A model generated the notes under the pieces. That model was not told where the DNA came from, did no database searches, and saw only the letters and a program-made list of their open reading frames with translations. Below, piece after piece: positions 25,013-35,161 of a stretch of 42,404 nt of DNA. The stretch lies in NCBI RefSeq assembly GCF_004614165.1, contig NZ_SPVG01000007.1, forward strand, positions 1 to 42,404, in the 5' to 3' direction. This stretch comes from Duganella callida (GTDB lineage Bacteria; Pseudomonadota; Gammaproteobacteria; Burkholderiales; Burkholderiaceae_D). Position numbers and translations under genes: made by a program. The first letter of the stretch is position 1. The number at the start of each line of letters is the position of its first letter.

Positions 25013-26265
25013 GCGGACAGGGTCACGCGCGCGAACTTGCGCTTGCCGACCTGCAGCACAAAGGTGCCGGCCTGCACCTGCAGACCTTTGTCGCTCAGCA
25101 CGGTGCCATCCAGGCGCACGCCGCCCTGCTCCACCATGCGCATCGCTTCCGAGGTCGAGGCGCACAGGCCGGCCTGCTTCAGCAGCTGGGCGATGCCGGT
25201 CGGCGCGCCGCTCAGCGCGACTTCCGGCACATCGTCCGGAATGCCGCCTTTCGAGCGGTTGACGAAGTCGGCCAGCGCGTCCTCGGCCGCCTGCTGCGAG
25301 TGGAAGCGCGCCACGATCTCCTGGGCGATCGCGACTTTCGCGTCGCGCGGGTTGCGGCCGCCGGCCACTTCGGCTTTCAGCGCCGCCACATCGGCGATCG
25401 AGCGGAACGACAGCAGATCGTAATACTTCCACATCATCTCGTCGGAAATGCTCATGATCTTGGCGAACATGGTATTGCCGGGTTCGGTGATGCCGATGTA
25501 ATTGTTCTTCGACTTGGACATTTTTTCCACGCCGTCCAAACCTTCCAGCAGAGGCATGGTCAAAATGCATTGAGGCTCCTGACCGTAATCCTTTTGCAGT
25601 TCGCGGCCGACCAGCAGGTTGAATTTCTGATCGGTGCCGCCCAGTTCCAGGTCCGACTTCAGCGCCACCGAGTCGTAGCCCTGCATCAGCGGGTAGAGAA
25701 ATTCGTGGACAGCGATCGGCGTGCCGTTTTTAAAGCGCTTGGTGAAATCGTCGCGCTCCATCATGCGCGCCACGGTGTAGCGCGAGGCCAGCTGGATCAT
25801 GCCGCGCGCGCCCAGCGGGTCGCACCATTCGGAGTTGTAGCGGATTTCGGTCTTGGACGGATCCAGCACCAGCGAAGCTTGTTTGAAGTAAGTCTGGGCG
25901 TTCTGCTCGACCTGCTCGCGGGTCAGCGGCGGACGGGTGGCATTGCGGCCGGATGGATCGCCGATCATGGAGGTGAAGTCGCCGATCAAGAAAATCACCT
26001 GATGGCCCAGATCCTGCAGCTGGCGCATCTTGTTCAGCACCACGGTATGGCCCAGGTGCAGATCCGGCGCGGTCGGGTCCAGGCCCAGCTTGATGCGCAG
26101 CGGGGTGCCGGATTTTTCCGAGCGCGCCAGCTTTTGCGCGAATTCGCTTTCAATCAGCAGCTCGTCGACACCGCGTTTGGTGATCGCAAGTGCCTCTTGT
26201 ACGTTGTCGGATAACGGCAACGCTTCTTTAGAGGGGGCCGCGGGTGTCGAAGAGGAGGTAGTCAT
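25009..26265 (-). CDS. tyrS: Tyrosyl-tRNA synthetase
   Basis: TyrS charges tRNA-Tyr. The 418-residue protein has the class I signatures [16 protein letters not shown] (HIGH motif) and KMSKSKNN (KMSKS motif), and a C-terminal S4 RNA-binding domain ([16 protein letters not shown]...[12 protein letters not shown]). It begins with a short Ser/Thr-rich tail ([12 protein letters not shown]). It heads the tyrS-dtd-PEBP-phosphatase operon and is divergent from the murein peptidase gene, 158 bp away. Confidence 0.99.
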   Translation of the reverse strand: MTTSSSTPAAPSKEALPLSDNVQEALAITKRGVDELLIESEFAQKLARSEKSGTPLRIKLGLDPTAPDLHLGHTVVLNKMRQLQDLGHQVIFLIGDFTSMIGDPSGRNATRPPLTREQVEQNAQTYFKQASLVLDPSKTEIRYNSEWCDPLGARGMIQLASRYTVARMMERDDFTKRFKNGTPIAVHEFLYPLMQGYDSVALKSDLELGGTDQKFNLLVGRELQKDYGQEPQCILTMPLLEGLDGVEKMSKSKNNYIGITEPGNTMFAKIMSISDEMMWKYYDLLSFRSIADVAALKAEVAGGRNPRDAKVAIAQEIVARFHSQQAAEDALADFVNRSKGGIPDDVPEVALSGAPTGIAQLLKQAGLCASTSEAMRMVEQGGVRLDGTVLSDKGLQVQAGTFVLQVGKRKFARVTLSA

Positions 26266-26313
26266 GATTTTTTAAACGGTTTTTTCAAAAAAAGGTGGGC
26301 AGCTCCAGGAGTT

Positions 26314-26322
26314 TGCTATAAT
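26314..26322 (+). promoter_or_regulatory. Extended -10 promoter of the murein peptidase gene
   Basis: TGCTATAAT is a perfect extended -10 (TGn plus TATAAT). It predicts a start near 26329, about 95 bases before the ATG at 26424. No strong -35 is visible, which is normal for extended -10 promoters. Confidence 0.6.
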
Positions 26323-26423
26323 CCCCGATCCATCAATCTTGCCGTACGAAAACGAACAACACGAAGAATTAGAAGAAATAAAACGTTCCTGAATAGTTCA
26401 AGCGGCAAATTTTAACTGATTGC

Positions 26424-27818
26424 ATGAACCAAATACACAAAATCACGAGCTCACGCTTGTTCAATTTGCTAGGTTCTACGCGAAAGGCGCGCATCATCAG
26501 CGCGTCGGCTTTGTTTCTCGCAGTCTGTGCTTTCGGCGCCGCCGGTGTAGCTCCCCTTGCTCCCGACGCATCCGATTTGCCGGTCAAAACTGTCCAGGAA
26601 GCCGTGGTCGTCCCCGACCTCTCCGCGCAGATCAACACGCTGGAACAGCAGTCCTCCAACGCCCAATTCATCCACGAAGAACGCATCCGCGCCGGCGACA
26701 CGCTGGCCACGCTGCTGACCCGTCTCGGCGTCGACGATGACGCGGCTGAAACCTTCATCAAAAAAGACAAGGTTGCCAAAGGCGTCATGCAGCTGAAAGC
26801 GGGCAAGCGCGTGCAGGCGCAGACCGATGAGGAAGGCAATCTGCAGTGGCTGCGCGCCACCGTGGTCGACGGCAAGGACGATCCAGTCACCAATATTAAG
26901 ATCACCCGCAAGGGCGATAGTTTCGTCGCCAGCGCGGAACCGGCCAAGCTGGAACGCCGCGTGGAAATGCACGCGCGTACCATCACCTCGACGCTGTATG
27001 CGGCCACCGACTCCAGCGAAGACGGCGCCAAGCTGCCGGACACCATCGTCAAGCAGATCATTGAAATGTTCTCGACCAACGTCGACTTCCGCGGCGACTT
27101 GAAGCGCGGCGACAGTTTCAACGTGGTCTATGAGACGTTCTGGCAGGATGGCGAATTCGTGCGCGCCGGCCGCGTGCTGGCCGGTGAACTGACCAACCGC
27201 GGCACGACGTATCAGTCGGTGTGGTTTGAAGATCCGCAGAGCAAGCAAGGCGGCGGTTACTACAGCTACGACGGCAAATCGCTGAAGAAGGCGTTCCTCA
27301 AGTCGCCGGTGGAATTCTCGCGTATTTCCTCGGGCTTCTCGATGCGCGTGCACCCGATCTCGGGCCAGTGGAAGCAGCACAAGGGCATCGACTTCCCGGC
27401 CCCGACCGGCACGCCGATCCGCGCGGCAGGTGATGGCGTGATCGACTTCGCCGGCACCATGAATGGCTACGGCAACTTCGTCACCATCAAGCACTGGAGC
27501 AACTACACCACTGCTTACGCGCACATGAGCCGCTTCGCGCCTGGCCTGAAAAAAGGCAGCAAGGTGTCGCAGGGTGACGTGATCGGCTACGTCGGCACCA
27601 CCGGCTGGTCCACCGGCGCCCACCTGCACTACGAATTCCGTGTCGGCGGCGAAGCCAAAGACCCGAGCAAGATGAACGTACAAGCGCAGGCGCCTTTGAC
27701 CGCTGCCGAAATGAGCCGCTTCAAAGTCTATTCGAACGACATGATGCACCGCTTCGCCCTGCTCCGTCCGGCCGGGTCCGGAGGCAGTACGCGCGTCGCG
27801 CAAGTCGCGCAAAAATAA
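26424..27818 (+). CDS. M23-family murein endopeptidase
   Basis: The 464-residue protein is a LytM-type zinc peptidase or its relative. An N-terminal anchor (IISASALFLAVCAFGAAGV, about 24-42) is followed by a LysM/OapA-like segment (GDTLATLLTRLGVD, about 92-105), a linker domain, and a C-terminal M23 domain with the zinc residues in MRVHPISGQWKQHKGIDF and HLHYEF. All catalytic residues are present, so it is probably an active endopeptidase acting on cell-wall crosslinks in the periplasm. It ends 10 bp before an intrinsic terminator. It lies upstream of anmK, a murein-recycling gene, a common pairing in betaproteobacteria. Confidence 0.96.
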   Translation: MNQIHKITSSRLFNLLGSTRKARIISASALFLAVCAFGAAGVAPLAPDASDLPVKTVQEAVVVPDLSAQINTLEQQSSNAQFIHEERIRAGDTLATLLTRLGVDDDAAETFIKKDKVAKGVMQLKAGKRVQAQTDEEGNLQWLRATVVDGKDDPVTNIKITRKGDSFVASAEPAKLERRVEMHARTITSTLYAATDSSEDGAKLPDTIVKQIIEMFSTNVDFRGDLKRGDSFNVVYETFWQDGEFVRAGRVLAGELTNRGTTYQSVWFEDPQSKQGGGYYSYDGKSLKKAFLKSPVEFSRISSGFSMRVHPISGQWKQHKGIDFPAPTGTPIRAAGDGVIDFAGTMNGYGNFVTIKHWSNYTTAYAHMSRFAPGLKKGSKVSQGDVIGYVGTTGWSTGAHLHYEFRVGGEAKDPSKMNVQAQAPLTAAEMSRFKVYSNDMMHRFALLRPAGSGGSTRVAQVAQK

Positions 27819-27827
27819 GTTGGACAG

Positions 27828-27857
27828 AACAGGCCGCATCGTCGGCCTGTTTTTTTA
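27828..27857 (+). terminator. Intrinsic terminator after the murein peptidase gene
   Basis: ACAGGCCG (27829-27836) pairs with CGGCCTGT (27843-27850) around the loop CATCGT, followed by a run of T bases. Confidence 0.88.
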
Positions 27858-27916
27858 TTATCATGCGCCTCTGAGATGATTTATTCCGTGCGACAGCACA
27901 CACACATGAGGTGGCT

Positions 27917-29011
27917 ATGACTTTGTACATCGGCTTAATGTCGGGCACCAGCCTGGACGGCGTGGACGGCGCGCTGGCGCAGTTCGACGGCGACCAGATC
28001 ACCACCATCGCCTCCGCCTACATCGCCTTCCCGCCCACGCTGCGCGCCGAGCTGATGGCCCTGCAGGCGGCCGGCGACAACGAAATCGAACGCGAAGCGC
28101 TGGCCGCCAATCAGCTGGCGCAGCACTATGCGCAATGCGTGGCCGAACTGCTGCGCGAATCGGGCCGTGCGCCCGAAGACATCCGCGCCGTGGCCGTGCA
28201 TGGCCAGACCATCCGCCACCGCCCCGAACTGGGCTTCACGCGCCAGACCAACAATCCGGCCTTGCTGGCCGAGCTGTGCGGCATCGACGTGATCGCCGAC
28301 TTCCGCAGCCGCGACGTCGCCGCCGGCGGCCAGGGCGCGCCGCTGGTGCCGGCCTTCCATGCGGCCCTGTTCGGCAAGGCCGGGCAGCCGCGCGTCGTGG
28401 CCAACATCGGCGGCATCGCCAACATCAGCGTGCTGAGCGACGATGGCGTGACCGGCTTCGACACCGGTCCCGGCAACGTGTTGCTGGACGGCTGGATCGG
28501 CCGTCACCGCCGCCAGGAATACGACGCCGACGGCGCCTGGTCGGCCAGCGGCAAGCTGATCCCGGAACTGCTGCTGGAACTGCTGCAGGAACCGTATCTG
28601 GCGCTGCCGGCGCCCAAGAGCACGGGACGCGACCTGTTCCACCTCGACTGGCTGGACGGCCATCTGCAGGCTTACAGCCACCTGGCGCCGCAGGACGTGC
28701 AGCGCACGCTAGTCCAATACACGGCCGTGACGCTGGCGGATGCGATCAGGCAGCATGGCGCCGGCGCAGACGCCGTCTACGTCTGCGGCGGCGGCGCGTA
28801 CAACAGCGTGTTGATGGATGCGCTGGCGGCGGAACTGGGCAAGCAGGTGCTGGTGGCGTCCACGCAAGCACTGGGCGTCGCCCCCAACCGCGTGGAAGCG
28901 CTGGCGTTCGCCTGGCTGGGCTACCGTCACAGCGAGCGCCTGGCGGGCAACCTGCCCGCCGTCACCGGCGCCCAGGGCGATCGCATCCTCGGCGCCCTCT
29001 ATCCGCGCTAG
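27917..29011 (+). CDS. anmK: Anhydro-N-acetylmuramic acid kinase
   Basis: AnmK opens and phosphorylates 1,6-anhydro-MurNAc released during murein recycling, giving MurNAc-6-phosphate. The 364-residue protein starts with LYIGLMSGTSLDGVDGAL and has FDTGPGNVLLDGW and VCGGGAYNSVLMDAL of the sugar-kinase fold. The ATG at 27917 is preferred because GAGG lies 6 bases before it; a GTG 6 bases upstream is the alternative. It follows the murein peptidase gene after a terminator. Confidence 0.97.
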   Translation: MTLYIGLMSGTSLDGVDGALAQFDGDQITTIASAYIAFPPTLRAELMALQAAGDNEIEREALAANQLAQHYAQCVAELLRESGRAPEDIRAVAVHGQTIRHRPELGFTRQTNNPALLAELCGIDVIADFRSRDVAAGGQGAPLVPAFHAALFGKAGQPRVVANIGGIANISVLSDDGVTGFDTGPGNVLLDGWIGRHRRQEYDADGAWSASGKLIPELLLELLQEPYLALPAPKSTGRDLFHLDWLDGHLQAYSHLAPQDVQRTLVQYTAVTLADAIRQHGAGADAVYVCGGGAYNSVLMDALAAELGKQVLVASTQALGVAPNRVEALAFAWLGYRHSERLAGNLPAVTGAQGDRILGALYPR

Positions 29012-29022
29012 GTGTCCACTTT

Positions 29023-29058
29023 AAAAATAAAAAAAGGCGGCCCGCAGGCCGCCGTTTT
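29023..29058. terminator. Bidirectional terminator between anmK and erpA
   Basis: GGCGGCC (29036-29042) pairs with GGCCGCC (29047-29053) around CGCA. An A-run to the left gives a T-run for minus-strand transcripts from erpA; four T bases to the right serve anmK. Confidence 0.85.
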
Positions 29059-29074
29059 CAAGGGAAATCCGAAC

Positions 29075-29425
29075 TTATACCGAGAACGAAGAACCGCAGC
29101 CGCAGGTCGAGGTGGCCTGCGGGTTCTTGATCACGAACTGGGCGCCTTCCAGGTCGTCCTTGTAATCGATTTCCGCGCCAACCAGGTACTGGTAGCTCAT
29201 CGAATCGATCAGCAGCTGGACGCCGTTCTTGACCATGGTGGTGTCGTCTTCATTGACGATTTCGTCGAAGGTGAAACCATACTGGAAGCCGGAGCAGCCA
29301 CCGCCCTGCACGAATACGCGCAGTTTCAGGTCTGGATTGCCTTCTTCCTCGATCAGTTGGGCCACTTTTTCAGCAGCGCTATCGGTGAAGATGATAGGCG
29401 CTGGCATTTCAGCAACAGCATTCAT
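29075..29425 (-). CDS. erpA: Iron-sulfur cluster insertion protein ErpA
   Basis: ErpA is an A-type carrier that delivers iron-sulfur clusters to target enzymes. The 116-residue protein has the three conserved cysteines in the expected places: [11 protein letters not shown] and, near the end, STCGCGSSF. It is the last gene in its own short transcript, 111 bp after argC. Confidence 0.98.
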   Translation of the reverse strand: MNAVAEMPAPIIFTDSAAEKVAQLIEEEGNPDLKLRVFVQGGGCSGFQYGFTFDEIVNEDDTTMVKNGVQLLIDSMSYQYLVGAEIDYKDDLEGAQFVIKNPQATSTCGCGSSFSV

Positions 29426-29536
29426 TTCTAACTCCTACGAGAAAACAATTGAAGGCCATTATAGACCGGGGGCGTTTTTTCTGCTCCGCCCAGCTTCAAA
29501 TTTGGCGATAAACCACAAAAAATCAAGTGCTTCAGA

Positions 29537-30574
29537 TCAAGGCAGCAGTGCAATCTGGGTCAGGCCGGTGGTTTCTTCCAGGCCAAACATCAGATTCATG
29601 CACTGTACCGCCTGGCCGGAGGCACCCTTGACCAGATTGTCCTGCACCACCAGCACGATCACGGTGTCGCCGTTGTCCGGACGATGCAGCGCCAGGCGCA
29701 GCATGTTGGAACCGCGCGTCGAGCGGGTTTCTGGATGCGAACCGAACGGCATCACGTCGACGAAGGCGCTGTCCCGGTACTGCTCTTCGAACAAGGCTTG
29801 CAGTTCGTCGTTGCTGATGTCCTTGGTCAGGCGGCCGTACAGGGTCGAGTGCATGCCGCGGATCATCGGCACCAGGTGCGGCGTGAAGATCAGGCCGACC
29901 TTGTCGGAAGTGAAACGTTGCAGCTGCGCCGAGGTCTCAGGGGTGTGACGGTGGCCGGCCACGCCGTAGGCCTTGAAGTTGTCCGACGCTTCCGAGAACA
30001 GGGTGCCGATTTCCGCCTTGCGGCCGGCGCCCGAGACGCCCGATTTGCAGTCGGCGATCAGCGAACCGGCATCGATCACGCCAGCCTTCAGCAGCGGATA
30101 GAAGCCCAGCTGCATGGTGGTCGGGTAGCAGCCCGGATTGGCGACCAGCTGGGCTTTCCGGATGTCTTCACGGTTCAGCTCGGCCAAACCGTAGGCCGCC
30201 TGTTCCAACAGGTCCGGGCAGGTGTGTTCGATTTTGTACCATTTTTCGAAGACGGCTTTTTCCTTGATGCGGAAGTCGGCCGCCAGGTCGATCACCTTGA
30301 CGCCCGCCTTCAGCAGCTCGGGCGCCTGGGCCATGGCGACGCCGTGCGGGGTGGCGAAGAACACCACGTCGCACTGGGTCAGGTCGGCGTTTTCCGGCGA
30401 CGAGAATTTCAGGTTCACGCGGCCACGCAGCGATGGGAACATGTCAGCCACTGGCAAGCCGTCCTCTTTGCGCGAGGTGATTGCCGTCAGTTCCACATCC
30501 GGGTGGACTGCCAACAAACGCAGCAGTTCTACCCCGGTATAACCGGTGCCGCCGACGATGCCAACTTTGATCAT
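29537..30574 (-). CDS. argC: N-acetyl-gamma-glutamyl-phosphate reductase
   Basis: ArgC reduces N-acetylglutamyl-phosphate to the semialdehyde in arginine synthesis. The 345-residue protein begins [21 protein letters not shown] (NADP fold) and carries the catalytic cysteine in [13 protein letters not shown] and the [10 protein letters not shown] loop. It is probably transcribed separately from rplM-rpsI, with a terminator between. Confidence 0.99.
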   Translation of the reverse strand: MIKVGIVGGTGYTGVELLRLLAVHPDVELTAITSRKEDGLPVADMFPSLRGRVNLKFSSPENADLTQCDVVFFATPHGVAMAQAPELLKAGVKVIDLAADFRIKEKAVFEKWYKIEHTCPDLLEQAAYGLAELNREDIRKAQLVANPGCYPTTMQLGFYPLLKAGVIDAGSLIADCKSGVSGAGRKAEIGTLFSEASDNFKAYGVAGHRHTPETSAQLQRFTSDKVGLIFTPHLVPMIRGMHSTLYGRLTKDISNDELQALFEEQYRDSAFVDVMPFGSHPETRSTRGSNMLRLALHRPDNGDTVIVLVVQDNLVKGASGQAVQCMNLMFGLEETTGLTQIALLP

Positions 30575-30654
30575 TTTTGTTCCTTAAAGTATGCGTGGAA
30601 AAGGGAGAGTCATTTTATCAGCCATGCGCTACCGCCGCATGACAGTACCAGATA

Positions 30655-30690
30655 GCAAAAAAGCCGCCCGGCACAGGCCGGCGGCTTTTT
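30655..30690. terminator. Bidirectional terminator after rpsI
   Basis: AAGCCGCC (30661-30668) pairs with GGCGGCTT (30680-30687). The left A-run gives T bases on the minus strand for the rplM-rpsI operon, and five T bases follow on the right. Confidence 0.85.
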
Positions 30691-30728
30691 CGGTGATGCG
30701 CTGCAGGCAGCGCACCAGAGCGTAACGA

Positions 30729-31121
30729 TTAACGCTTCGAGAATTGCTTTGCGCGACGTGCTTTGCGCAGACCAACTTTTTTACGTTCAACTTCACGCGC
30801 ATCACGGGTGACGAAGCCGGCACGTGCCAGATCGCCCTTCAGTGCTGCATCGTAGTCGATCAGGGCGCGGGTGATGCCGTGACGCACAGCACCTGCCTGG
30901 CCCGACTCACCGCCGCCGTGGACGTTGACTTTGATGTCGAAACGCTCAACGTTGCCGGTCAGTTCCAGCGGTTGACGAATAACCATCAGGCCGGTTTCGC
31001 GCGAGAAGTACTCAGCCGCTGGCTTGCCGTTAACGATGATTTGGCCGGTGCCCGATTTGATGAACACGCGAGCCACTGCACTCTTGCGACGTCCGGTGCC
31101 GTAGTTGTAGTTACCGATCAT
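30729..31121 (-). CDS. rpsI: 30S ribosomal protein S9
   Basis: The 130-residue protein begins [14 protein letters not shown] and ends in the basic tail [17 protein letters not shown] that reaches the P-site tRNA. It is 9 bp after rplM, the universal bacterial order. Confidence 0.99.
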   Translation of the reverse strand: MIGNYNYGTGRRKSAVARVFIKSGTGQIIVNGKPAAEYFSRETGLMVIRQPLELTGNVERFDIKVNVHGGGESGQAGAVRHGITRALIDYDAALKGDLARAGFVTRDAREVERKKVGLRKARRAKQFSKR

Positions 31122-31130
31122 GTCAGTTCC

Positions 31131-31559
31131 TTAGATTTCGAGTGCTTTAGGTTGCTGAGCAGCGTGCGGGTGCGAACCTTCGGCGTACACTTTCAGCTTC
31201 TTGATCATGGCGTAGCCCAGAGGACCTTTAGGCAGCATGCCCTTGACAGCCTTCTCCAGAGCGCGACCTGGGAAACGCTGTTGCATTTTCAGGAAGTTGG
31301 TCTCGTAGATGCCGCCTGGGTAGCCCGAGTGACGGTAGTAGGTCTTCTCGGTGGCTTTGGTGCCGGTCACGCGCAGTTTGCCTGCGTTAACGACCACGAT
31401 GTAGTCGCCGGTGTCGACGTGAGGGGTGAACTCTGGCTTATGCTTGCCGCGCAGTCGGAGTGCCACTTCGCTGGCAACACGTCCGAGGACTTTGTCCGTC
31501 GCGTCAATCACGAACCAGTCGCGCTGGACTTCATGTCCTTTAGCGGAAAAAGTTTTCAT
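31131..31559 (-). CDS. rplM: 50S ribosomal protein L13
   Basis: The 142-residue protein begins [20 protein letters not shown] and has [21 protein letters not shown] and the [10 protein letters not shown] segment. It heads the rplM-rpsI operon. The 133-bp leader up to the next gene contains a GC-rich stem (CCGCT/AGCGG, 31605-31623) that may take part in control, but no known leader family was recognised. Confidence 0.99.
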   Translation of the reverse strand: MKTFSAKGHEVQRDWFVIDATDKVLGRVASEVALRLRGKHKPEFTPHVDTGDYIVVVNAGKLRVTGTKATEKTYYRHSGYPGGIYETNFLKMQQRFPGRALEKAVKGMLPKGPLGYAMIKKLKVYAEGSHPHAAQQPKALEI

Positions 31560-31692
31560 GTGATGACTTTCTAAATTAGAAATTACCGCTCAAATGGTGG
31601 TTCCGCTAAACGCTTCAGCGGACTCGGCCTTTTTATTTACTTTCCTGAGCGAATGGAAAGCCGACTATTCTAACCGGCTAACGCTCAAGGCG

Positions 31693-33882
31693 TCAAGCGG
31701 CAATCCGCTCGGGAACCGCTGGCGCGGTCGGATAACTGAAAACATTGACCACATTGAAAGTCGTGTCCGGCACATACAGGCGGCCGCGGTCGGCGTAGAT
31801 AAAGTACGGCATCCACACGCCGCCGGCGTCCGGGTATTTCTTGAACACCGACGCGCCGGCCACGTAGCTCAGCCGATCCCCCTCGATGCGGAACATCTTC
31901 AGGGCGCGGTTGACCAGGTCGTTGACGAACAACAGGTCGCCATCGATGCAGACGCTGGCCGGCAGCATGAATTTTTCGTAGTCGGTATCGACGTTGTCGC
32001 AGTAGCCCAGCTGGCCGTAGCTCCACAGGCTCTGCCCCTGGCGGTCGAACACGCGCAGGCAGTTGTTGAACTGGTCGCAGACGAACAGGCGGTCCTGGGC
32101 GTCGACCGCGATGTCGCAGGGCGTGAACGTGTCGCTGTCCTGCCAGTGGAAATTCTTCACGAAGCGGACGTAGCCGGTCGGCTGGATCTGCCACATCGAA
32201 ATCCGGTTGTTCAGCGAATCGGCGATGTAGATCTCGCCATGGCCGTTGACGGCGATGCCCTGCGGCGCCTTCAACGTGCCGTCGCCGCCCAGACCCTCGC
32301 GGCCGAACGGCAGGCCGTAATTGATCAGGAAACCGGCCGGGCTGAACTGGTACATCGACACCGTGCAGGTATTGAAATTGGTGACGAAGACCAGCGGCGT
32401 GCCCGGGCACAGCTGGCCCAGCGGCGCCGTTTGCGGGTAATAGACTTCCATCGCCAGGTCGCCCGGCACGAAGAAGCCGCGCATCAGGTCCTGCAGCTGG
32501 TGGTAGGGATCGGCGTCGGTGTTGAAGGTCTTCATGCACCAGTTGCCGGAATCGATGTTCAGCGACACGCCGCCCACGCGCGCCAGCGGATCGATCCCGG
32601 TCAGCAGGCGCCACTGGTCGTACCAGTATTGATACATGCGGTTGCCGGCCATGGCCCATTGCTCCACCCAGTTGCCGGAAGTGGGCGCGCGCGGCGGCGC
32701 GCGGCGCCGGGTATCGACGCCGATCACCGCCGTCATGCAATTGAATTGCGAGGTGCGGCGGCGGCGTTCCTGATCGTCGCGGCGGTGGCCGACTGCTTCG
32801 ATCAGCAGCGCATCCTCCTCGCCGCGCTGACGCGGGATGCGCGCCTTGATCACGCGCGAGGCGAACGGCTCGCTGATGAAATACACATCGGGCTCGCCCT
32901 CGGCGGCGCAGATCTGGTAGGGACCGACGAATACCAGGTCTTCCAGCGCGCCGTAGACAAAATCGGACAGCGAATGCACCGGCTCCAGACCGTGGTTCCA
33001 CAACGGCAGCAAACCGTTGACCACGGTTTCCAGTTTGCCGTTCAGGTCGTAGACGGCGATGGCGTTTTCGATATGGCCCGGCACCATCACGCGATCGCCG
33101 ACCACGCACACCGAACGCATCACGTTAAACTTGCCGATGCCGGTGGGCTTGCCGTGCTGATGCAGCAGCACCGTGTCGTGCGGCGCCTGCACCACACCGT
33201 CGACGATGGGCCAGGCGGTGCTGATCTTGAGCACTTCGTAAAAGCCGGTGTTGGCCAGATAGAGATTGCCCTTGGTGTCACTGGCCAGTCCTTGCGGCCA
33301 CAGCAGCTGGTGCTTGACGCCGGGGCCACTCACATAACGGAACTGGGCAACGAACTTGCCATCCAGCGTGAACTTGACGCAGCGGCTGGCCAGGTCGTCG
33401 TCGGTGTGGAAGAACTCGTCGCAGACATAGAGGTAGTCGTTACCGTCCTGCTCCTTCACCACCGTGATGCCGTTGGGATCGGACAACGGCAGATAGCTGT
33501 CGTCGCCTTCACCGAAAATGAAATCGGTCCACACCTCATACTCGTCGTAGGCGAAAGCCACCACGCGGCCGTGGCCCATGTCGGTGCAGTACATGATCTG
33601 GTGGGTAGGATGCGGATGCACATGAAACGGCATCAACAGCCGCGGCGCCTGCGGCGCATGTTCGCCCGGCCCTTCGACCACGTGCAGCAAAGTGGACAGG
33701 TCGGCGGAGAACACCAGCACCCGGCTGTTGCCGGTATCGCAGACCCACAGCCGGCCGTAATTATCGGCATGCACGCCGACCGGCGAGTTGAGGGTGAAAT
33801 CGTCGGCCAACCTGCCGGTGGGCGTGCTGCCGGGCAAAGTAAGATCGCCGTACGAACAAAGATATTGCATAGCTTGACTCAT
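31693..33882 (-). CDS. Large NHL-repeat beta-propeller protein
   Basis: The 729-residue protein consists of NHL-type repeats, visible as SPVGVHADNYGRLWVCDTGNSR, WPQGLASDTKGNLYLANTGFYE, APQGIAVNGHGEIYIADSLNNR and PCDIAVDAQDRLFVCDQFNNC. They group into an N-terminal set (to about 375) and a C-terminal set (from about 490). Between lies an unrelated stretch rich in Arg, Pro and Trp (RRRAPPRAP, then QWAMAGNRMYQYWYDQWRLL). No signal peptide or membrane segment is seen, so it is probably cytoplasmic unless exported by another route. AAGGAG precedes ATG 33882 by 7 bases. Such propellers bind proteins, RNA or small molecules; the partner is unknown. Confidence 0.85.
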   Translation of the reverse strand: MSQAMQYLCSYGDLTLPGSTPTGRLADDFTLNSPVGVHADNYGRLWVCDTGNSRVLVFSADLSTLLHVVEGPGEHAPQAPRLLMPFHVHPHPTHQIMYCTDMGHGRVVAFAYDEYEVWTDFIFGEGDDSYLPLSDPNGITVVKEQDGNDYLYVCDEFFHTDDDLASRCVKFTLDGKFVAQFRYVSGPGVKHQLLWPQGLASDTKGNLYLANTGFYEVLKISTAWPIVDGVVQAPHDTVLLHQHGKPTGIGKFNVMRSVCVVGDRVMVPGHIENAIAVYDLNGKLETVVNGLLPLWNHGLEPVHSLSDFVYGALEDLVFVGPYQICAAEGEPDVYFISEPFASRVIKARIPRQRGEEDALLIEAVGHRRDDQERRRRTSQFNCMTAVIGVDTRRRAPPRAPTSGNWVEQWAMAGNRMYQYWYDQWRLLTGIDPLARVGGVSLNIDSGNWCMKTFNTDADPYHQLQDLMRGFFVPGDLAMEVYYPQTAPLGQLCPGTPLVFVTNFNTCTVSMYQFSPAGFLINYGLPFGREGLGGDGTLKAPQGIAVNGHGEIYIADSLNNRISMWQIQPTGYVRFVKNFHWQDSDTFTPCDIAVDAQDRLFVCDQFNNCLRVFDRQGQSLWSYGQLGYCDNVDTDYEKFMLPASVCIDGDLLFVNDLVNRALKMFRIEGDRLSYVAGASVFKKYPDAGGVWMPYFIYADRGRLYVPDTTFNVVNVFSYPTAPAVPERIAA

Positions 33883-34022
33883 CGGACCGCTCCTTGAGGT
33901 TGCTCAATACAACGAGGGAATTATCCCGTTGCTGCACTGCAGCGGCAAGTAAAAAAACCTCATGCAAGTCAATCTGGACAGAGTCCTTTACAATATGGGC
34001 AACGATTTTTACGGAGAGTATG

Positions 34023-34445
34023 ATGGAGTGCAAAGTCAGCTGGAACGGCCCGTCGGGCATGAGTTTCTTGGCCCAGACCGGTTCTGGCCATCTGGTCACG
34101 ATGGATGGCGCGCCGGAAGGCGGCGGCCACAACCTGGCGCCGCGGCCGATGGAAATGGTGCTGCTGGGCACCGGCGGCTGCACGGCCTACGACGTGGTAC
34201 TGATCCTGAAGCGCGGCCGCGCCGACATCCGTGGCTGCGAGTGCACGCTGAAGGCGGAGCGTGCCGACAGCGATCCAAAAGTCTTCACCAAGATCAACTT
34301 CCACTTCACCGTCACCGGCAAAGGGTTGAAACCGGAAGCGGTGGAACGCGCGATCACCCTGTCGCACGACAAATACTGCTCGGCCTCCATCATGCTGGCC
34401 AAGACCGCCGAAATCACCCACTCGTTCGAGATCGTCGAAGCGTAG
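34023..34445 (+). CDS. OsmC-family protein
   Basis: The 140-residue protein is an OsmC/Ohr-like member: GGGHNLAPRPMEMVLLGTGGCTAYDVVLIL with one conserved cysteine, and a second in LSHDKYCSASIMLAK. Family members reduce organic or fatty-acid hydroperoxides with a cysteine pair; the spacing of these two suits this activity, though not every OsmC-like protein has it. Two adjacent ATG codons (34020, 34023) are possible; the second is better spaced from GGAG. It converges on coq7 with a short gap that holds a GGGGTCAG motif. Confidence 0.94.
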   Translation: MECKVSWNGPSGMSFLAQTGSGHLVTMDGAPEGGGHNLAPRPMEMVLLGTGGCTAYDVVLILKRGRADIRGCECTLKAERADSDPKVFTKINFHFTVTGKGLKPEAVERAITLSHDKYCSASIMLAKTAEITHSFEIVEA

Positions 34446-34450
34446 AAGAT

Positions 34451-34467
34451 CGGGGTCAGAGCCGACA
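34451..34467 (+). repeat. GGGGTCAG-type motif after the OsmC gene
   Basis: CGGGGTCAGAGCCGACA fills most of the gap between the OsmC and coq7 ends. A related CCGGGGTCAG lies at 42351-42360, beside a 20-bp palindrome. From memory, such motifs belong to dispersed elements linked to REP-type transposases in related genomes; this is not shown here. Confidence 0.4.
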
Positions 34468-34468
34468 T

Positions 34469-35110
34469 TTAGATGTAGTAGGCGCTGCTGGTCATGAGCT
34501 TGCCCATGGCCGACATCAGGTGCTGCACCGGCGCCGGCATGTCGGCCGCGCCAAGACGCTGGGCGGCGGCGCCGTGCTCGATTTCATCGATGCGCATCTG
34601 GTCGACGATGGCGCGCGACTTGGCGTCCTGCGCCGGCAGTTTGTCCAGGTGGCTGGCCAGGTGGGCTTCGACCTGGCGCTCGGTTTCCACCACGAAGGCC
34701 AGGCTGCGCGCATCGCCCAGCAAGGCCGCTACCGTGCCCAGCGCATACGCGCCGGCGTAGAACAGCGGGTTCAGCACGCTGATGTGGGAGTTCAGTTCTT
34801 CCAGGCGCTGCGCAGTCCAGGCCAGATGGTCTTCTTCTTCACGGCTGGAATGCTCGAATTGCTGGCGGATGGCGTCCGTCCTGGCGAAGCGCGCCTGGGC
34901 GTTGTACAGCGCCTGGGCGCACACCTCGCCCACGTGGTTGACGCGCATCAGGCCGGCCGCATGGCGTTGTTCCGCATCGCTCATGTCCGCATCGGCCGCA
35001 TGCGTCGCCGGGTTCGGTCGCGACGAGGTCGCCACGCCGGTGACGACGCGCAGGGCCTTGTCGGCGCTGGCAATAAAACGGTCCAATGGGTTGTGGTGGT
35101 AGGCGGCCAT
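34469..35110 (-). CDS. coq7: Ubiquinone biosynthesis hydroxylase Coq7
   Basis: Coq7 is the di-iron hydroxylase that makes the last ring hydroxyl in ubiquinone synthesis. The 213-residue protein has the ferritin-like metal ligands in [37 protein letters not shown] and RIDEIEHG. No membrane span is predicted beyond a hydrophobic surface helix ([18 protein letters not shown]), as expected for a peripheral membrane enzyme. Confidence 0.97.
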   Translation of the reverse strand: MAAYHHNPLDRFIASADKALRVVTGVATSSRPNPATHAADADMSDAEQRHAAGLMRVNHVGEVCAQALYNAQARFARTDAIRQQFEHSSREEEDHLAWTAQRLEELNSHISVLNPLFYAGAYALGTVAALLGDARSLAFVVETERQVEAHLASHLDKLPAQDAKSRAIVDQMRIDEIEHGAAAQRLGAADMPAPVQHLMSAMGKLMTSSAYYI

Positions 35111-35161
35111 GGTGTGCAGACTCTTATTCGATGGAAAGTCTCATTATAAAGGGCGCACGCT

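Noticed and set aside
31605-31623. CCGCT/AGCGG stem in the rplM leader.
   Set aside because: It is short and matches no known ribosomal-protein leader that I can recognise; noted only in the rplM entry.
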